From Paramacrobiotus metropolitanus (Eukaryota; Tardigrada; Eutardigrada; Parachela; Macrobiotidae), in NCBI RefSeq assembly GCF_019649055.1, contig NW_026570251.1, forward strand, positions 62,001 through 126,000: a stretch of DNA of 64,000 nt. Direction: 5' to 3'. The position numbers were made by a program, and so were the translations under genes. This document shows, piece after piece, positions 23,393-32,154 of the stretch (the stretch's first letter is position 1; each line of letters starts with the position of its first letter). A model generated the notes under the pieces. That model searched no databases, had not been told where the DNA came from, and saw only the letters and a program-made list of their open reading frames with translations.

Positions 23393-23914
23393 ATGGAGTA
23401 TTCGTACTTGGAATTTGTCAGTAATTTACCCGATAGGGAAACGCAGTGGTATACACTGGGAAAGGCTGTAGCGGCTTTCGTCCAACCGCGTAAACGCATT
23501 GTATATCTACAGCAGATTATGTCATTTTCGGATTCCAATAAGCACATTGCCAGAGAATACGGGATTAAACTTGGGGCGTTGGAACTGGCGCAGATCCTAC
23601 GTTTAGAAGATAACCGAACCATGCGGAAAACCACCGACGCACGGCTAAAGGGACCTCAGCACATTACTTTGCTTGGAAAATCTGGCACTGTCCTAACTAT
23701 TTATCCCCCGTATTATCCGGATGAAATCAACGATCCAATTCTCGGAATTCGGCAAGGGCACAAGAATATTAAAATGCGCTTAATGTCTTTTCAGCTACTT
23801 ATGCTTGAAATTGAAAAGACGGACTTAGGATTTGATTTGCCGTTAGGAACGGAATGCCCAGAAGACTGGGATGACGTTATTGTTCCTATGCTTTTATCTG
23901 AATGCTCTATGTAA
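23393..23914 (+). CDS. Polinton protein of unknown function
   Basis: An intronless frame of 173 codons from ATG 23393 (MEYSYLEFVSN). An in-frame upstream start at 23363 is possible but less likely. Predicted soluble, mixed alpha/beta, with no signal peptide, membrane helix or motif I recognise. It lies between the hairpin cluster and the convergently placed ADP-ribosylglycohydrolase-like gene. Codon use resembles the viral core genes, so it is probably an element gene rather than a host capture. Confidence 0.6.
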   Translation: MEYSYLEFVSNLPDRETQWYTLGKAVAAFVQPRKRIVYLQQIMSFSDSNKHIAREYGIKLGALELAQILRLEDNRTMRKTTDARLKGPQHITLLGKSGTVLTIYPPYYPDEINDPILGIRQGHKNIKMRLMSFQLLMLEIEKTDLGFDLPLGTECPEDWDDVIVPMLLSECSM

Positions 23915-24094
23915 ACGAACGTAACGGTCTCAACGCATGAATATTATTCAAGAATAATAATAATGATCTCACAGCATGAATACTGAATAAAGAACAACAA
24001 CGTGGCAATTTGGTGCACGATACATAATACACTGCTGAACAAGCAACACATAATTAACAGAATAAGCAGACACGATATGCATCGATAAGAATAA

Positions 24095-25150
24095 CTAAAC
24101 ACGGATATTCATTTCTTTTTTAAATGCAGCAATTTTATCAATACGTTCTTGGAGCACTCTGGCCATCTCAGAGCCCAAAACTTCAGGCTCTTCTATGTCA
24201 TAACACGGCATTTTCATAAGAACCGAAATCCGTCCGTTTCCGATCCAAGCGCCGGTGATGGCTCCGGCCATACTGGCAATGACGTTGGTATCGCCCCCCA
24301 TAGAAATTGCCAGGATGATGCAACGATCAAACGCGTTGTCCGTAATAATTCCTGCGACAGGTGTCATAGCGCGTAGAGCACAGTAGATAGCCAAAGGAAC
24401 GGCTTCCAACGCCTTGATTCCGTTGCCTAAGGCACTGACAACGGCTTTCGGATCAGTATTGTCTGCCAGAAAAGTTTGAACCTTACGGAGACGGTTACTG
24501 TAAAACTTGAACTGATTATCCACCTCCATGCTTTCGCAGAAACTAATAAGAGTAGCAATAAAGCTAGCAGCGTCTGGCTGGTGGATATGCAATGCTTCAA
24601 AAATAGCACGAGCTTGTAACTTAGCCCCACGCACGGCAAGTAAATTGCCGTGCGTTAATCTCGAACTTTCATCAACTTCTTTCAGAGCAGAGTCCAGATC
24701 AAAACAGTTAAGCAAAACCAGCGGTGCCACTCGAACTGCGGCACCGTTTCCATACGAGCCACTTCCACGGAATTGTTGGGCGGCCGGAAAATACACTGTT
24801 TTGGTTTTAATTCCGTTAAGTTTCCACGCAAAGAACACATCTTTGATTGTCGTAAAAAACTTTCGCCTCTCCGGAAATTCAAAGTAGCAATCGGCCATGT
24901 ACTGAGCAACGTGAACATCGATAAATGAACCAGAATCAACAATAGAACGGGCTACAGCACTCGTTAGATACGATGCGTCGGTTGGTAGCCAGCAGTTTTT
25001 AGAGAACAATGTATCCACTACGTGTTGAACAGCGATTGGTTGGCAGTCACGCTTGGTCTGTTTGAACAGCCCACCAGCACAGTCCCCAATATACGCCCCT
25101 ATCAAGCAACCTCTGAATCGAGCAGAATCAAGCACAGTTTCAGAAGTCAT
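24095..25150 (-). CDS. ADP-ribosylglycohydrolase-like protein, metal site degraded
   Basis: Member of the ARH/DraG superfamily, which removes ADP-ribose from proteins or nucleic acids using two Mg ions. It is closest in feel to ARH3-type animal enzymes. Length is 351 residues from ATG 25150, full-size. Visible family blocks are the N-terminal GDCAGGLFK (22-30), the first metal loop PTDASYL (56-62), the GSGSYGNGAAVRVAPL substrate-pocket block, and SMGGDTNVIASMAGAITGAWIG near the C terminus. Against the family pattern, the N-terminal Glu is Lys 30, the second Asp of the TDD loop is Ala 59, and the second Asp of GDTD is Asn 289, while Asp 58 and Asp 287 remain. Catalysis is therefore doubtful and ADP-ribose binding without cleavage is plausible. 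It is intronless and divergent from the next gene with only 42 bp between starts. Confidence 0.85.
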   Translation of the reverse strand: MTSETVLDSARFRGCLIGAYIGDCAGGLFKQTKRDCQPIAVQHVVDTLFSKNCWLPTDASYLTSAVARSIVDSGSFIDVHVAQYMADCYFEFPERRKFFTTIKDVFFAWKLNGIKTKTVYFPAAQQFRGSGSYGNGAAVRVAPLVLLNCFDLDSALKEVDESSRLTHGNLLAVRGAKLQARAIFEALHIHQPDAASFIATLISFCESMEVDNQFKFYSNRLRKVQTFLADNTDPKAVVSALGNGIKALEAVPLAIYCALRAMTPVAGIITDNAFDRCIILAISMGGDTNVIASMAGAITGAWIGNGRISVLMKMPCYDIEEPEVLGSEMARVLQERIDKIAAFKKEMNIRV

Positions 25151-25192
25151 TTTCAAAATTTAGAAGTACAACTCGGTTTCTAAATTTCTAGA

Positions 25193-25918
25193 ATGGCATC
25201 GTTTCGCGCTGTTATACCGCCGGTTATGCTTCGAACACCGCAAGCCAAGGACGTTAAAGTGCTTGGCCTCATAAGCAAGTATCGTAAAAAGAGCTTCTGC
25301 GAGCTTATGAATGCTTTGGACGATCAAGTCAAGCTCCTATTGGATCGTTTTCCATATCTGGGCGTTGGCCTGTATTTGCATTTCTGTGACGTGGCCGATG
25401 AACCAGAAACAACGGTTCAGCTCTCTTTGTGTCAGTTTAAGAATAACTTTGAGCGCGATATCATTCGGGATAAGTACCGCAGTGCGAAAGTCACAGAGTT
25501 CAACCGTTGGAAGTGGTTGCCCATCGTTAGGCGCTTGTGCTTCGCAGCTGTCGAGTCAACGCTCATGGAAATGCGCCACAACTGGAATTTCAACGGTCTT
25601 GAAAAGACAAAGGTGATTGGTTGCTTGTTTCTAGAAATGCCAGATCGATCGGGAATCCGGGTCTGGATGGATGGGATTAGTGGTGAGGAGGCGGAGCTTC
25701 CATTGTTCAACTATCAGTTTCATCTGGTTAAACCGTGGGTGACCATGCAACTGCTGACGCGAGGCGCATTTCATGGACCGGATCATTACTTACCAGAATC
25801 ATCATCTTCATCGGATTTCGATCGATTTGAAGTAGATCAGATTGACGGAGTTGTAGCAGATGGACCAAGCACTGAACAAAATGGAGGATCAACAGGACCC
25901 AATGGAGCCGAGGCCTAA
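25193..25918 (+). CDS. Polinton protein of unknown function
   Basis: A 241-residue intronless frame starting ATG 25193. The first 190 residues look globular (mixed alpha/beta). The last 40 are a low-complexity Ser/Asp/Gly tail beginning with a run of five Ser. No domain recognised. It heads the rightward block of overlapping genes that leads to the packaging ATPase, and its start is 42 bp from the divergent ADP-ribosylglycohydrolase-like start, so the two probably share a promoter region. It overlaps the next frame by about 59 bp. Confidence 0.6.
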   Translation: MASFRAVIPPVMLRTPQAKDVKVLGLISKYRKKSFCELMNALDDQVKLLLDRFPYLGVGLYLHFCDVADEPETTVQLSLCQFKNNFERDIIRDKYRSAKVTEFNRWKWLPIVRRLCFAAVESTLMEMRHNWNFNGLEKTKVIGCLFLEMPDRSGIRVWMDGISGEEAELPLFNYQFHLVKPWVTMQLLTRGAFHGPDHYLPESSSSSDFDRFEVDQIDGVVADGPSTEQNGGSTGPNGAEA

Positions 25919-26120
25919 CCTGAATAGCAACTGGATTTGGCTGTTCTATTATGGCATTCCCTTTATGCTCTCTCAGTGCATTCGTATTGTGTGTGTAATT
26001 TCGCTGAAACTGTACGATAAAATACCTTTGAAGGATGTTGTTTTTCCATTAATTAAATTCTTGTTCGTGGAAAGTCGTCGTCTTCTGGTTTCCCCAGATA
26101 AAAAAAATAATGGAGACTAA
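25860..26120 (+). CDS. small membrane protein of the Polinton
   Basis: An 86-residue frame (alternative start ATG 25881) overlapping the end of the previous gene and the start of the ATPase gene. It has one clear hydrophobic segment of about 20 residues (WIWLFYYGIPFMLSQCIRIV) and a basic, Lys-ending tail. Small single-helix membrane proteins are common in Polintons and related viruses, so a virion membrane or assembly role is possible, but that is inference. Confidence 0.5.
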   Translation: MDQALNKMEDQQDPMEPRPNLNSNWIWLFYYGIPFMLSQCIRIVCVISLKLYDKIPLKDVVFPLIKFLFVESRRLLVSPDKKNNGD

Positions 26121-26769
26121 CGTGTCTGATACATTTATTCATCCTTTATCTTTCTTAATATCTGGAAGCTCTGGGTCTGGTAAATCTACGTTTGTGGCTA
26201 ACCTACTGCGTACTAATAAAATTCGTCCTAAACCTGCGCGTGTCTTCTGGTTTTACAAACAATATCAACCTTTATATGATCAGCTTATAAGCGAAAAACA
26301 TTCGATAGAATTTATAGAAGGCTTGCCAGAAGAAATATCTAATTCAAAGTTCTTTGATAAGCATTACAACAATCTGTGTGTTATTGATGATTTGCATTTG
26401 GAGCAAAACACCAGTAAGCATGTTGCTCAATTGTTCTGCAACGGCGGACGCCACTCTAACACGTCAGTTATTTATCTGACGCAGAATTTGTATTTCAAAC
26501 AATCTTTTGGACGGGACATTCGATTGAATGCTAAAGTCATTGTGAGTTTTAAAAATCCGCAAGATAAACAACAGTTGCAAACGTTAGGCCGGCAAATCTT
26601 TCCGAACCGTTTGAACTACTTTATGGATGCGATCAATAAGTGCTTCGACCGACCATACGGTTATATTGTTATTGACCTTCAGCAATCAACCGACGACCGT
26701 TACAGACTGCGCACCGCCATATTTGGCGAAAATAAAGCTAATGCTACAGAAATCTTCGTACCCGCATAA
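26110..26769 (+). CDS. genome-packaging ATPase (FtsK/HerA type)
   Basis: ATPase that drives DNA into the capsid in Polintons, adintoviruses and related double-jelly-roll viruses. Of its 219 residues, the Walker A motif is GSSGSGKST at 19-27 (Lys 25) and the Walker B is LCVIDDLHLE at about 89-98 (Asp 93/94). A sensor-like VIYLTQNLY follows. Length fits the Polinton ATPase. Intronless; the start overlaps the small membrane protein by about 10 bp and the stop shares a base with the next start, as in a compact viral gene block. All key residues look intact. Confidence 0.92.
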   Translation: METNVSDTFIHPLSFLISGSSGSGKSTFVANLLRTNKIRPKPARVFWFYKQYQPLYDQLISEKHSIEFIEGLPEEISNSKFFDKHYNNLCVIDDLHLEQNTSKHVAQLFCNGGRHSNTSVIYLTQNLYFKQSFGRDIRLNAKVIVSFKNPQDKQQLQTLGRQIFPNRLNYFMDAINKCFDRPYGYIVIDLQQSTDDRYRLRTAIFGENKANATEIFVPA

Positions 26770-27098
26770 TGGAGAAGAGCAAAACCGTTGCACATCTGGA
26801 CTTATTGACAGCCGTTGCAAACAGCAAGCCAAAGCTGGCCAAAGCCATTGTTAAAAATTCTGAGGACACTCTGATTGATGCCATAACTGAATGCGCTTTA
26901 CAAATTGTAACCGGCACCGTTCCAGTCACGGAGCCAAGCAAAGCTGAGCGGGTTAAAAAAATTATGCCGTATATCAAGCTACTTGCGAAAAAGAGTATCT
27001 CGAAAAAACATAAGCGTAATTTTCTCGTTCAGAAGGGATTTGCTATTTTATCTCTAATTATTCCCCCTGTACTATCATACGTGTTGGGACGTGTTTAA
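26769..27098 (+). CDS. conserved small Polinton protein
   Basis: A 109-residue frame whose ATG overlaps the ATPase stop. Predicted alpha-helical, with a basic stretch (KKSISKKHKRN) followed by a C-terminal hydrophobic helix (GFAILSLIIPPVLSYVLG), so it probably anchors in a membrane or packs inside the particle. I recall proteins with this helix-plus-tail pattern next to the ATPase in other Polintons, but no function is established that I can name. Confidence 0.6.
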   Translation: MEKSKTVAHLDLLTAVANSKPKLAKAIVKNSEDTLIDAITECALQIVTGTVPVTEPSKAERVKKIMPYIKLLAKKSISKKHKRNFLVQKGFAILSLIIPPVLSYVLGRV

Positions 27099-27099
27099 T

Positions 27100-27756
27100 A
27101 TGGCCCGGCGAATGTATTTAATTAATGAGGACCAAATGCGAACGTTGCGTCCACCTACTCCACCACCTAGTATGCGGCAGTTGCCCGCAACATCCAGACA
27201 TTTGGACAGATATGCCCAACCGTTGCATGACGCCGAATCTCATCTGCACCATGTACTGCGTGATCCAGCTCTTACTACCGGACAAAAGCTTGTAACGTAC
27301 GATGACGCTCTGGACCGCTATCAGGGGCTTGTCAGCCAAGCCCAAGGCCCTGTACTGCAGATCACACCTAGCACAAAATCTACAGACGAAGTAGATTCAA
27401 CGAACCCTTCAAAGATGGTAGACTATATGCCGAAAACTCAGAAAAAAGCAGCCGAGGCGCTATTAAGGTTTTTATCAGACCATACAAACATACGGATTTC
27501 TGGACGTCACGAGCCTGTTATAAACGGAAATGTCATAGCAGGTGCCAACGTGGTGGATTTAATTAAATGGGTTACCGCTACCAACAATCCGGGACAAGGA
27601 CCAAGGCCTCAAGGACTAGATGTGTTTTTGAATGAGCTACGGAAAGTGCATGTACCAAGTAGTTTTTTTCCTAATACTAAACGACGTGAAGTGTTTTTAG
27701 ACTTTGTACCTAGTTCATCTACTACTGTAACACCGACCAAAAGTTGGGCAACGTGA
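27100..27756 (+). CDS. Polinton protein of unknown function, Pro-rich N terminus
   Basis: A 218-residue frame from ATG 27100, two bases after the previous stop; a GTG at 27091 is the only earlier start. The N terminus is basic and Pro-rich (TLRPPTPPPSMRQLP). The middle is helical, and the C-terminal half contains a conserved-looking segment around RISGRHEPVINGNVI with a Ser/Thr-rich tail. It is the last gene of the rightward block and ends 5 bp before the stop of the leftward protease gene. Its position among virion genes suggests a structural or assembly role. Confidence 0.6.
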   Translation: MARRMYLINEDQMRTLRPPTPPPSMRQLPATSRHLDRYAQPLHDAESHLHHVLRDPALTTGQKLVTYDDALDRYQGLVSQAQGPVLQITPSTKSTDEVDSTNPSKMVDYMPKTQKKAAEALLRFLSDHTNIRISGRHEPVINGNVIAGANVVDLIKWVTATNNPGQGPRPQGLDVFLNELRKVHVPSSFFPNTKRREVFLDFVPSSSTTVTPTKSWAT

Positions 27757-27761
27757 ATTTA

Positions 27762-28331
27762 TTAAACATTGAGAACTTTATACATTGGCTGTGCGCACTG
27801 GTTACATTTTAAACAACACTTCAAACATTGATATGGATTAGAACACACACGAAGATATTTACGAGCAAACTCACGTAACAGCATGTCATTTTTACCCAGG
27901 CACTTTGGGTAGTTGAATTTGTGAACAATTGCTTTTAATGGTAAACCCCGAAAAGCAAAGTACAGGAAGAAAATACAAAACATGCCACACAGAGCAGAGT
28001 TATAGTCTTGTATTTGAATTCTGTTCTCTTCATATATACCCATTGTCCACGGTAACATTTCGCACAAAAAGCGATCAATTTCGATGCCATAGAAAAGTGC
28101 AGACTTTCCAAATGAATCAAAAAAACACGCTCTGCCTTTGCTGCTTACGAACACTGCCACCCAATGACTTCCCGGCTGATCATGTTTGTCTGTGTTAATG
28201 ATAAGTCCGAGAGGGAGCTTGGGGTTCTTGAGTACTGGCAGGCGGTCCCTCGGGTACACACCTAAGAATCTGACATTGGGGTTGCACTGAGCTTCGTGCT
28301 TCATAATGTCCAGGATCTGTACTGTCTTCAT
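27762..28331 (-). CDS. adenain-type cysteine protease (virion maturation)
   Basis: Ulp1/adenain-fold protease that cleaves virion precursors in adenoviruses, Polintons and adintoviruses. From ATG 28331 it is about 189 residues. The catalytic order is as expected: His 56 in GSHWVAVFV, Asp 72 in FFDSFG, a Gln (106 or 108) in RIQIQDY and Cys 115 in SALCGMFC. A Cys-rich tail (CLKCCLKCNQC) closes the protein. The ATG lies immediately after the capsid gene stop; an earlier in-frame start would overlap that gene by about 20 bp. Key residues are intact. Confidence 0.9.
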   Translation of the reverse strand: MKTVQILDIMKHEAQCNPNVRFLGVYPRDRLPVLKNPKLPLGLIINTDKHDQPGSHWVAVFVSSKGRACFFDSFGKSALFYGIEIDRFLCEMLPWTMGIYEENRIQIQDYNSALCGMFCIFFLYFAFRGLPLKAIVHKFNYPKCLGKNDMLLREFARKYLRVCSNPYQCLKCCLKCNQCAQPMYKVLNV

Positions 28332-28333
28332 TT

Positions 28334-29673
28334 CTATAGGCGTTTGTATGGGCAAAAGATATTCCTTCGTGAATCAATTTCGATCAGGCCATTACGATTA
28401 TAGTATATCAAAACGGAGTACGTCGCAGCCGTTGCGACCGTAAATGTTAATGAGAGACCAAGGACTCCTTTCTTTGTTGGGTTAACGCACGATCCGTCAC
28501 CGACATCCGGCTCCAGATTAAAACCGAAAATTGCGTAACCTAGCGGCCAGTCAGCAGAATCAAATAACAAACTTGAATTCTTAAACAGCATCCCGCTGGT
28601 TTCTAGAAGGCTGAGGTATCCATCTCTGTAGTTTCCGGCGGTTGGTGTTAGCTGCAATGGCTTACTGGGAATAGGTTCTGAGTTGACATAGGTCACGATT
28701 TGACTAATGGTTAAGTGGGAAAATTGTACGGGTTCTTGGTAAAATTTCCAGCAATGGCTCTAGAGTCCACGAACGCCACAAGCATCTTTTTGGGGATAAC
28801 ACCACGGAAAAGATCGTCCCGTGACCAGAGAGTGCTCCCTTGTGGTATTGTGAGTTCCAAAAGGCCAGACTCAACAAATGGAATTACAGCATTTCGTTTT
28901 TGTAGGAGCATTTCATGCGCTAATAAAAATTCCGGGTCCAATTTGATCTTTTTGATTTTCAGTACGGCATTAACTATGTTGATTTTAAGATCAGCATTTT
29001 CATCGGTAGCCATAAGAGCAAACTGATCTCTAGACCGCGTAAGCGAAAGTTTTATATCAATTTTAGGAGGTATAAGAAGCGGCTGATTAGCAAGATCGCT
29101 AGGAAACTTGCAAACCATGTGCCAGATAGTTCCATCCTGGACATGTTTTCTTCGTGCCAAATAGCCTTTATTAAGTACGTCGTTATTAGGATTCGGGTTA
29201 GGTAGAGTTAGCAGTGTCGTATCATGAGCGCTGGCGGTATCGAGAATAAAGCCATATTGGCGCATCTGATCTTTCGCTTCGCTTCCGTAATTTAGTAAAT
29301 GTTCAAAAAATGCACCATAGTGAGACAGCGTAGGTATAGTAGAAACTGGTTCATTGTTGAATAATAGTTCGTGGCCGGAAAACAGGCTCCTCGAGAACAG
29401 GTTGACTGGGCCGAACGCTATAGCAGCGGCTGGATTTGTTCCGTCAGCCTTCTTGACAGTAACATCGAGTAAGAGTTCGCTATGAGCTAGGTCGACGGCC
29501 TCATCGGGAGTGCTGTTAATCTCCCAATTAATTGCGTCACTGGTCAAGTTGTTTCCGATGGCGGTATAAGAGATGTATTTAACCGACTGGATAGCTGTTT
29601 GGGTTGGCGGTAAGGACCAATGGTCCAACTCCGACTTTAGGCATAAAGGCGAGAACGGGTGAATTCCTTCCAT
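28334..29673 (-). CDS. major capsid protein (double jelly roll, hexon-like), frame broken once
   Basis: Builds the capsid facets in Polinton/adintovirus particles. Two adjacent frames cover it: 29673-28711 (320 residues) and the C-terminal part read to 28334. They belong together. The first stops just after a conserved KNPYNF-type block and the second opens there with the YVN...PSKPLQ block, contains the PLGYAIFGFNLEPD block typical of the second jelly roll, and finishes with the LIEIDSRRN ending. One base is missing in a short C run near 28718-28720, giving the stop at 28711-28713. Total length near 445 residues fits the family. The break is either an inactivating mutation or a sequencing/assembly error. 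Confidence 0.85.
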
Positions 29674-29681
29674 AATGCTGT

Positions 29682-30137
29682 TCAGGATTTTCTTCTGAAG
29701 AATTTAGGTATACCACAAAATCCGCGTTTGCGAGATGCTTTACGCCGACGCGACTTGGTCTTTCGCCTCCGACGAATCTTCGGTTTCAAAATAACTTGCA
29801 GCTTCCGAGTGTGTCGCTTACGTCTACGACCACGTTTGCGTCCGCTTCCACGTTGCATTCTTGTTGCAATGTCACTCACGGCTTCTACTGTTCTGTTCTG
29901 GGCTGAATCCAACAGTGTTTGCTTATTCGAAAGAATATCCGAAACAACTGATCTTCCCAGCTTCACCAAGCTTGGAAAAATTATATGTCTCGCCGTTCGC
30001 GCCAAACTTCCAAAAAAATTTCCGAAAGCACCGTACCCATGCTGGTTGTAACCGGTAGATGGCGCTGGGTATTCGGGAGCCAGTAACTGCAGGTATACCT
30101 GTGCAGGTATATGCGTTGGGGCAACTTCTTCATCCAT
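29682..30137 (-). CDS. basic virion-core-like protein
   Basis: A 151-residue frame from ATG 30137. The N-terminal third is neutral and Pro/Gly/Tyr-rich, a hydrophobic amphipathic segment follows (FFGSLARTARHIIFPSLVK), and the last 60 residues are extremely rich in Arg and Lys (several RRRK/KRRR clusters). This composition resembles DNA-condensing core proteins (adenovirus pX/pVII-like) or a membrane-lytic pVI-like protein, both reported near the capsid gene in adintoviruses. Assigned by composition and position only. The start overlaps the next gene's stop by 8 bp. Confidence 0.6.
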   Translation of the reverse strand: MDEEVAPTHIPAQVYLQLLAPEYPAPSTGYNQHGYGAFGNFFGSLARTARHIIFPSLVKLGRSVVSDILSNKQTLLDSAQNRTVEAVSDIATRMQRGSGRKRGRRRKRHTRKLQVILKPKIRRRRKTKSRRRKASRKRGFCGIPKFFRRKS

Positions 30138-30552
30138 GGAGAAAAGCTTTGGGTCTTTCTCGAAAATTTAGTTGTAATACTGACTGTCCAGGTTCAAAAG
30201 ATATACAGTTGCCGTTGAGGTCGCGAATTATAAAGTCTAATCGGTCAAAATCACGTTTCGCAACATCTCTGAACGTTTGCAACGCTGAGTACGCTCCACC
30301 GTTAGTTAGAATCCGCGATGGGGCAATTCCAAGTAACGGAACATATTTGTCGTTTAAAAGTTGGCAGCGCACTAGATCCGTGTAGACGCAAATAGTCGGC
30401 ACAAATTTTTTCGAGGTAATGTTAGGGCACTGAATATAGGCCAAAGCAACTTCCACGTCGCCGTTTAATTGAAAAAGTGTAGGCAGATACACGGTAAAAT
30501 CAGACGCAGACCCTTTCGGGTTTGAGAATACAGTTAGCTGAAAATTCTCCAT
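30130..30552 (-). CDS. capsid-associated Polinton protein, short form
   Basis: A 140-residue frame. The N terminus (FQLTVFSNPKGSASDFTVYLP then LNGDVEVALAYIQCPN) and the C-terminal part (ICVYTDLV...DKYVPLLGIAP, ending ISFEPGQSVLQLNFRER) match the two ends of a protein family I recall from many Polintons, which in its usual form is several hundred residues and is thought to be virion-associated. Here the central part is absent and the ends run together, so it is a natural short version or an internal deletion. The frame is open. It lies between integrase and the core-like protein, with 1-8 bp spacing or overlap on each side. Confidence 0.6.
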   Translation of the reverse strand: MENFQLTVFSNPKGSASDFTVYLPTLFQLNGDVEVALAYIQCPNITSKKFVPTICVYTDLVRCQLLNDKYVPLLGIAPSRILTNGGAYSALQTFRDVAKRDFDRLDFIIRDLNGNCISFEPGQSVLQLNFRERPKAFLHG

Positions 30553-31668
30553 TTATCGTTTAAATAAGTTACTGCGGGGTATCCACTCATCAAACTTTTT
30601 ATTCCATCCTACATAATGTACTTTCACTTTGTTCCCACGTTTCTCTAGGACTTCGATATCAGCAACGTCTTTTGCTTTGTCCGAAACTTTTTGAAGCTCC
30701 CAAGGATAAAAACGGCCATCTAACACTTCGTTCTTTAAGTCTTTCACACTATACATGATCGACTGGTTAACTTTAATCACTTCAGCTATTTGATACACTT
30801 CGGTGGACCAAGACTGTATAAATCCCTTTTCATGTGGACCCTTTTTAACACTAATTCGAACATAGTCATCAGCCTTGAAATACGGCCTAGGTAGACGTCG
30901 AAAAAGGTGCTCCATCTTCTGCGGTTTGTTAAATATTCGCTGAAATTCTTTTGTCCGGTTAGACGTGACGTCATTTGGCGTTGCAAACTTCAGGGAACGG
31001 TGAGGTGTTGAATTGTACGCTGTCATCAACGGCTGTATGACATCAATCCAACGGCGTGTATTTTTATGGGTGAAATATCTGAACAATTTTGTCGAAATCG
31101 TCCTGTTTAAACGTTCGGCTCGTCCGGCTTTAATCTCCGCGTTATGTGTTGAAAAGTGCTTAACTTTATTTGCTTTCAAAAATTCTTGCATTTCACTATT
31201 ATAAAATTCTGTGCCTTTATCCGTTTGCAAAACTTTAGGCGTAAATCCGGCTTTGCTGAACACACGTTGCATTGCAGCTGTAACTTCCTTTCCGGTTTTA
31301 TTCAAAAGTGGCTCAACCCATGCTTTCCTTGTAAAACAGTCAATAACGACGAGCATGTATTGATACTTATCGTTATAGGAAGAGAGCGACTGATAATCCA
31401 GTAAATCAGCTTGCAACTGCTCTTCTGGAGCCGAGACAACTACTGGCAGGCGGGGAAATAATTTTCGGACAGGTTTATGTAGCGTATAGCTGGGAACATC
31501 CCCAAGCCAGTCTTCAACATCTGACTTGTATATTTTGCATAGCGTGGATTTTTTGGCTTGGTTGTACAACTTCTGTTTTCCAGAATATCCTGCTGGATTG
31601 GAGATATCGAAATAAATCTCACCTAGGAGACTACTGATCTGGTCTTTGGTACATCGTGCTCTCGCCAT
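30553..31668 (-). CDS. retrovirus-type integrase with chromo-like C-terminal domain
   Basis: DDE integrase that inserts the element's linear DNA into the host genome by joining the terminal repeats. 371 residues. The catalytic core has Asp 88 (QADLLDYQ), Asp 150 (LQTDKGTEF) and Glu 185 (GRAERLNRT), which gives the D,D-35-E spacing. The core is followed by an SH3-like region, and the last 40 residues (VHYVGWNKKFDEWIPRSNL) form a chromo/Tudor-knot-like module that may steer insertion towards particular chromatin. The frame is intact. The stop abuts the next gene's start, and its own start overlaps the neighbouring frame. Confidence 0.92.
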   Translation of the reverse strand: MARARCTKDQISSLLGEIYFDISNPAGYSGKQKLYNQAKKSTLCKIYKSDVEDWLGDVPSYTLHKPVRKLFPRLPVVVSAPEEQLQADLLDYQSLSSYNDKYQYMLVVIDCFTRKAWVEPLLNKTGKEVTAAMQRVFSKAGFTPKVLQTDKGTEFYNSEMQEFLKANKVKHFSTHNAEIKAGRAERLNRTISTKLFRYFTHKNTRRWIDVIQPLMTAYNSTPHRSLKFATPNDVTSNRTKEFQRIFNKPQKMEHLFRRLPRPYFKADDYVRISVKKGPHEKGFIQSWSTEVYQIAEVIKVNQSIMYSVKDLKNEVLDGRFYPWELQKVSDKAKDVADIEVLEKRGNKVKVHYVGWNKKFDEWIPRSNLFKR

Positions 31669-32153
31669 TCTTCAATAACTTCCTGAATAATATTCAGTAG
31701 GTCCAGATCAATACCCTTGGGCACAACTCCTCGTAAAAACTGCTTCCTCATCAAAGGTCTCCAAACAGTTAAACATTTATAGTACAAAATACATGGACAA
31801 ACGCGTTTTCCAAACAAAAAGCGTCGTTCCACTTCAGTAAATAACCGATACAAAACTTTTTTGTTGATCGTGTGCAGCAATGTGTAGAAGCTATTCTTCC
31901 TTCGCTGCGGACATGAAATCGACTCATGGCATGAATGTTTAGAGCCTAAATCTCTACATGCCTGACATGATATCCGTGAACTCTTGGCAAACTCATGTGA
32001 CAGAAGAAATGCAAAAATATACTTGAACGCCGCGATACATTTTTTCAGCCTTTGAGGATTTACAGGAAAATTTATTTTCAAATTTATATCCGTGCACAAC
32101 CCAGTTACAAGTTCACATTTGATTGTTCCATCATTATCGTCATGAAATGCCAT
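31623..32153 (-). CDS. Polinton protein of unknown function, Cys-rich centre
   Basis: A 177-residue frame from ATG 32153, one base after the polymerase stop. A Cys/His cluster (ISCQACRDLGSKHSCHES then CPQRR) and a later CPC suggest a zinc-binding fold. The rest is helical and basic. It overlaps the integrase start by about 45 bp. No family recognised. Its place between polymerase and integrase suggests a replication or integration accessory, which is inference only. Confidence 0.55.
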   Translation of the reverse strand: MAFHDDNDGTIKCELVTGLCTDINLKINFPVNPQRLKKCIAAFKYIFAFLLSHEFAKSSRISCQACRDLGSKHSCHESISCPQRRKNSFYTLLHTINKKVLYRLFTEVERRFLFGKRVCPCILYYKCLTVWRPLMRKQFLRGVVPKGIDLDLLNIIQEVIEEWREHDVPKTRSVVS

Positions 32154-32154
32154 T

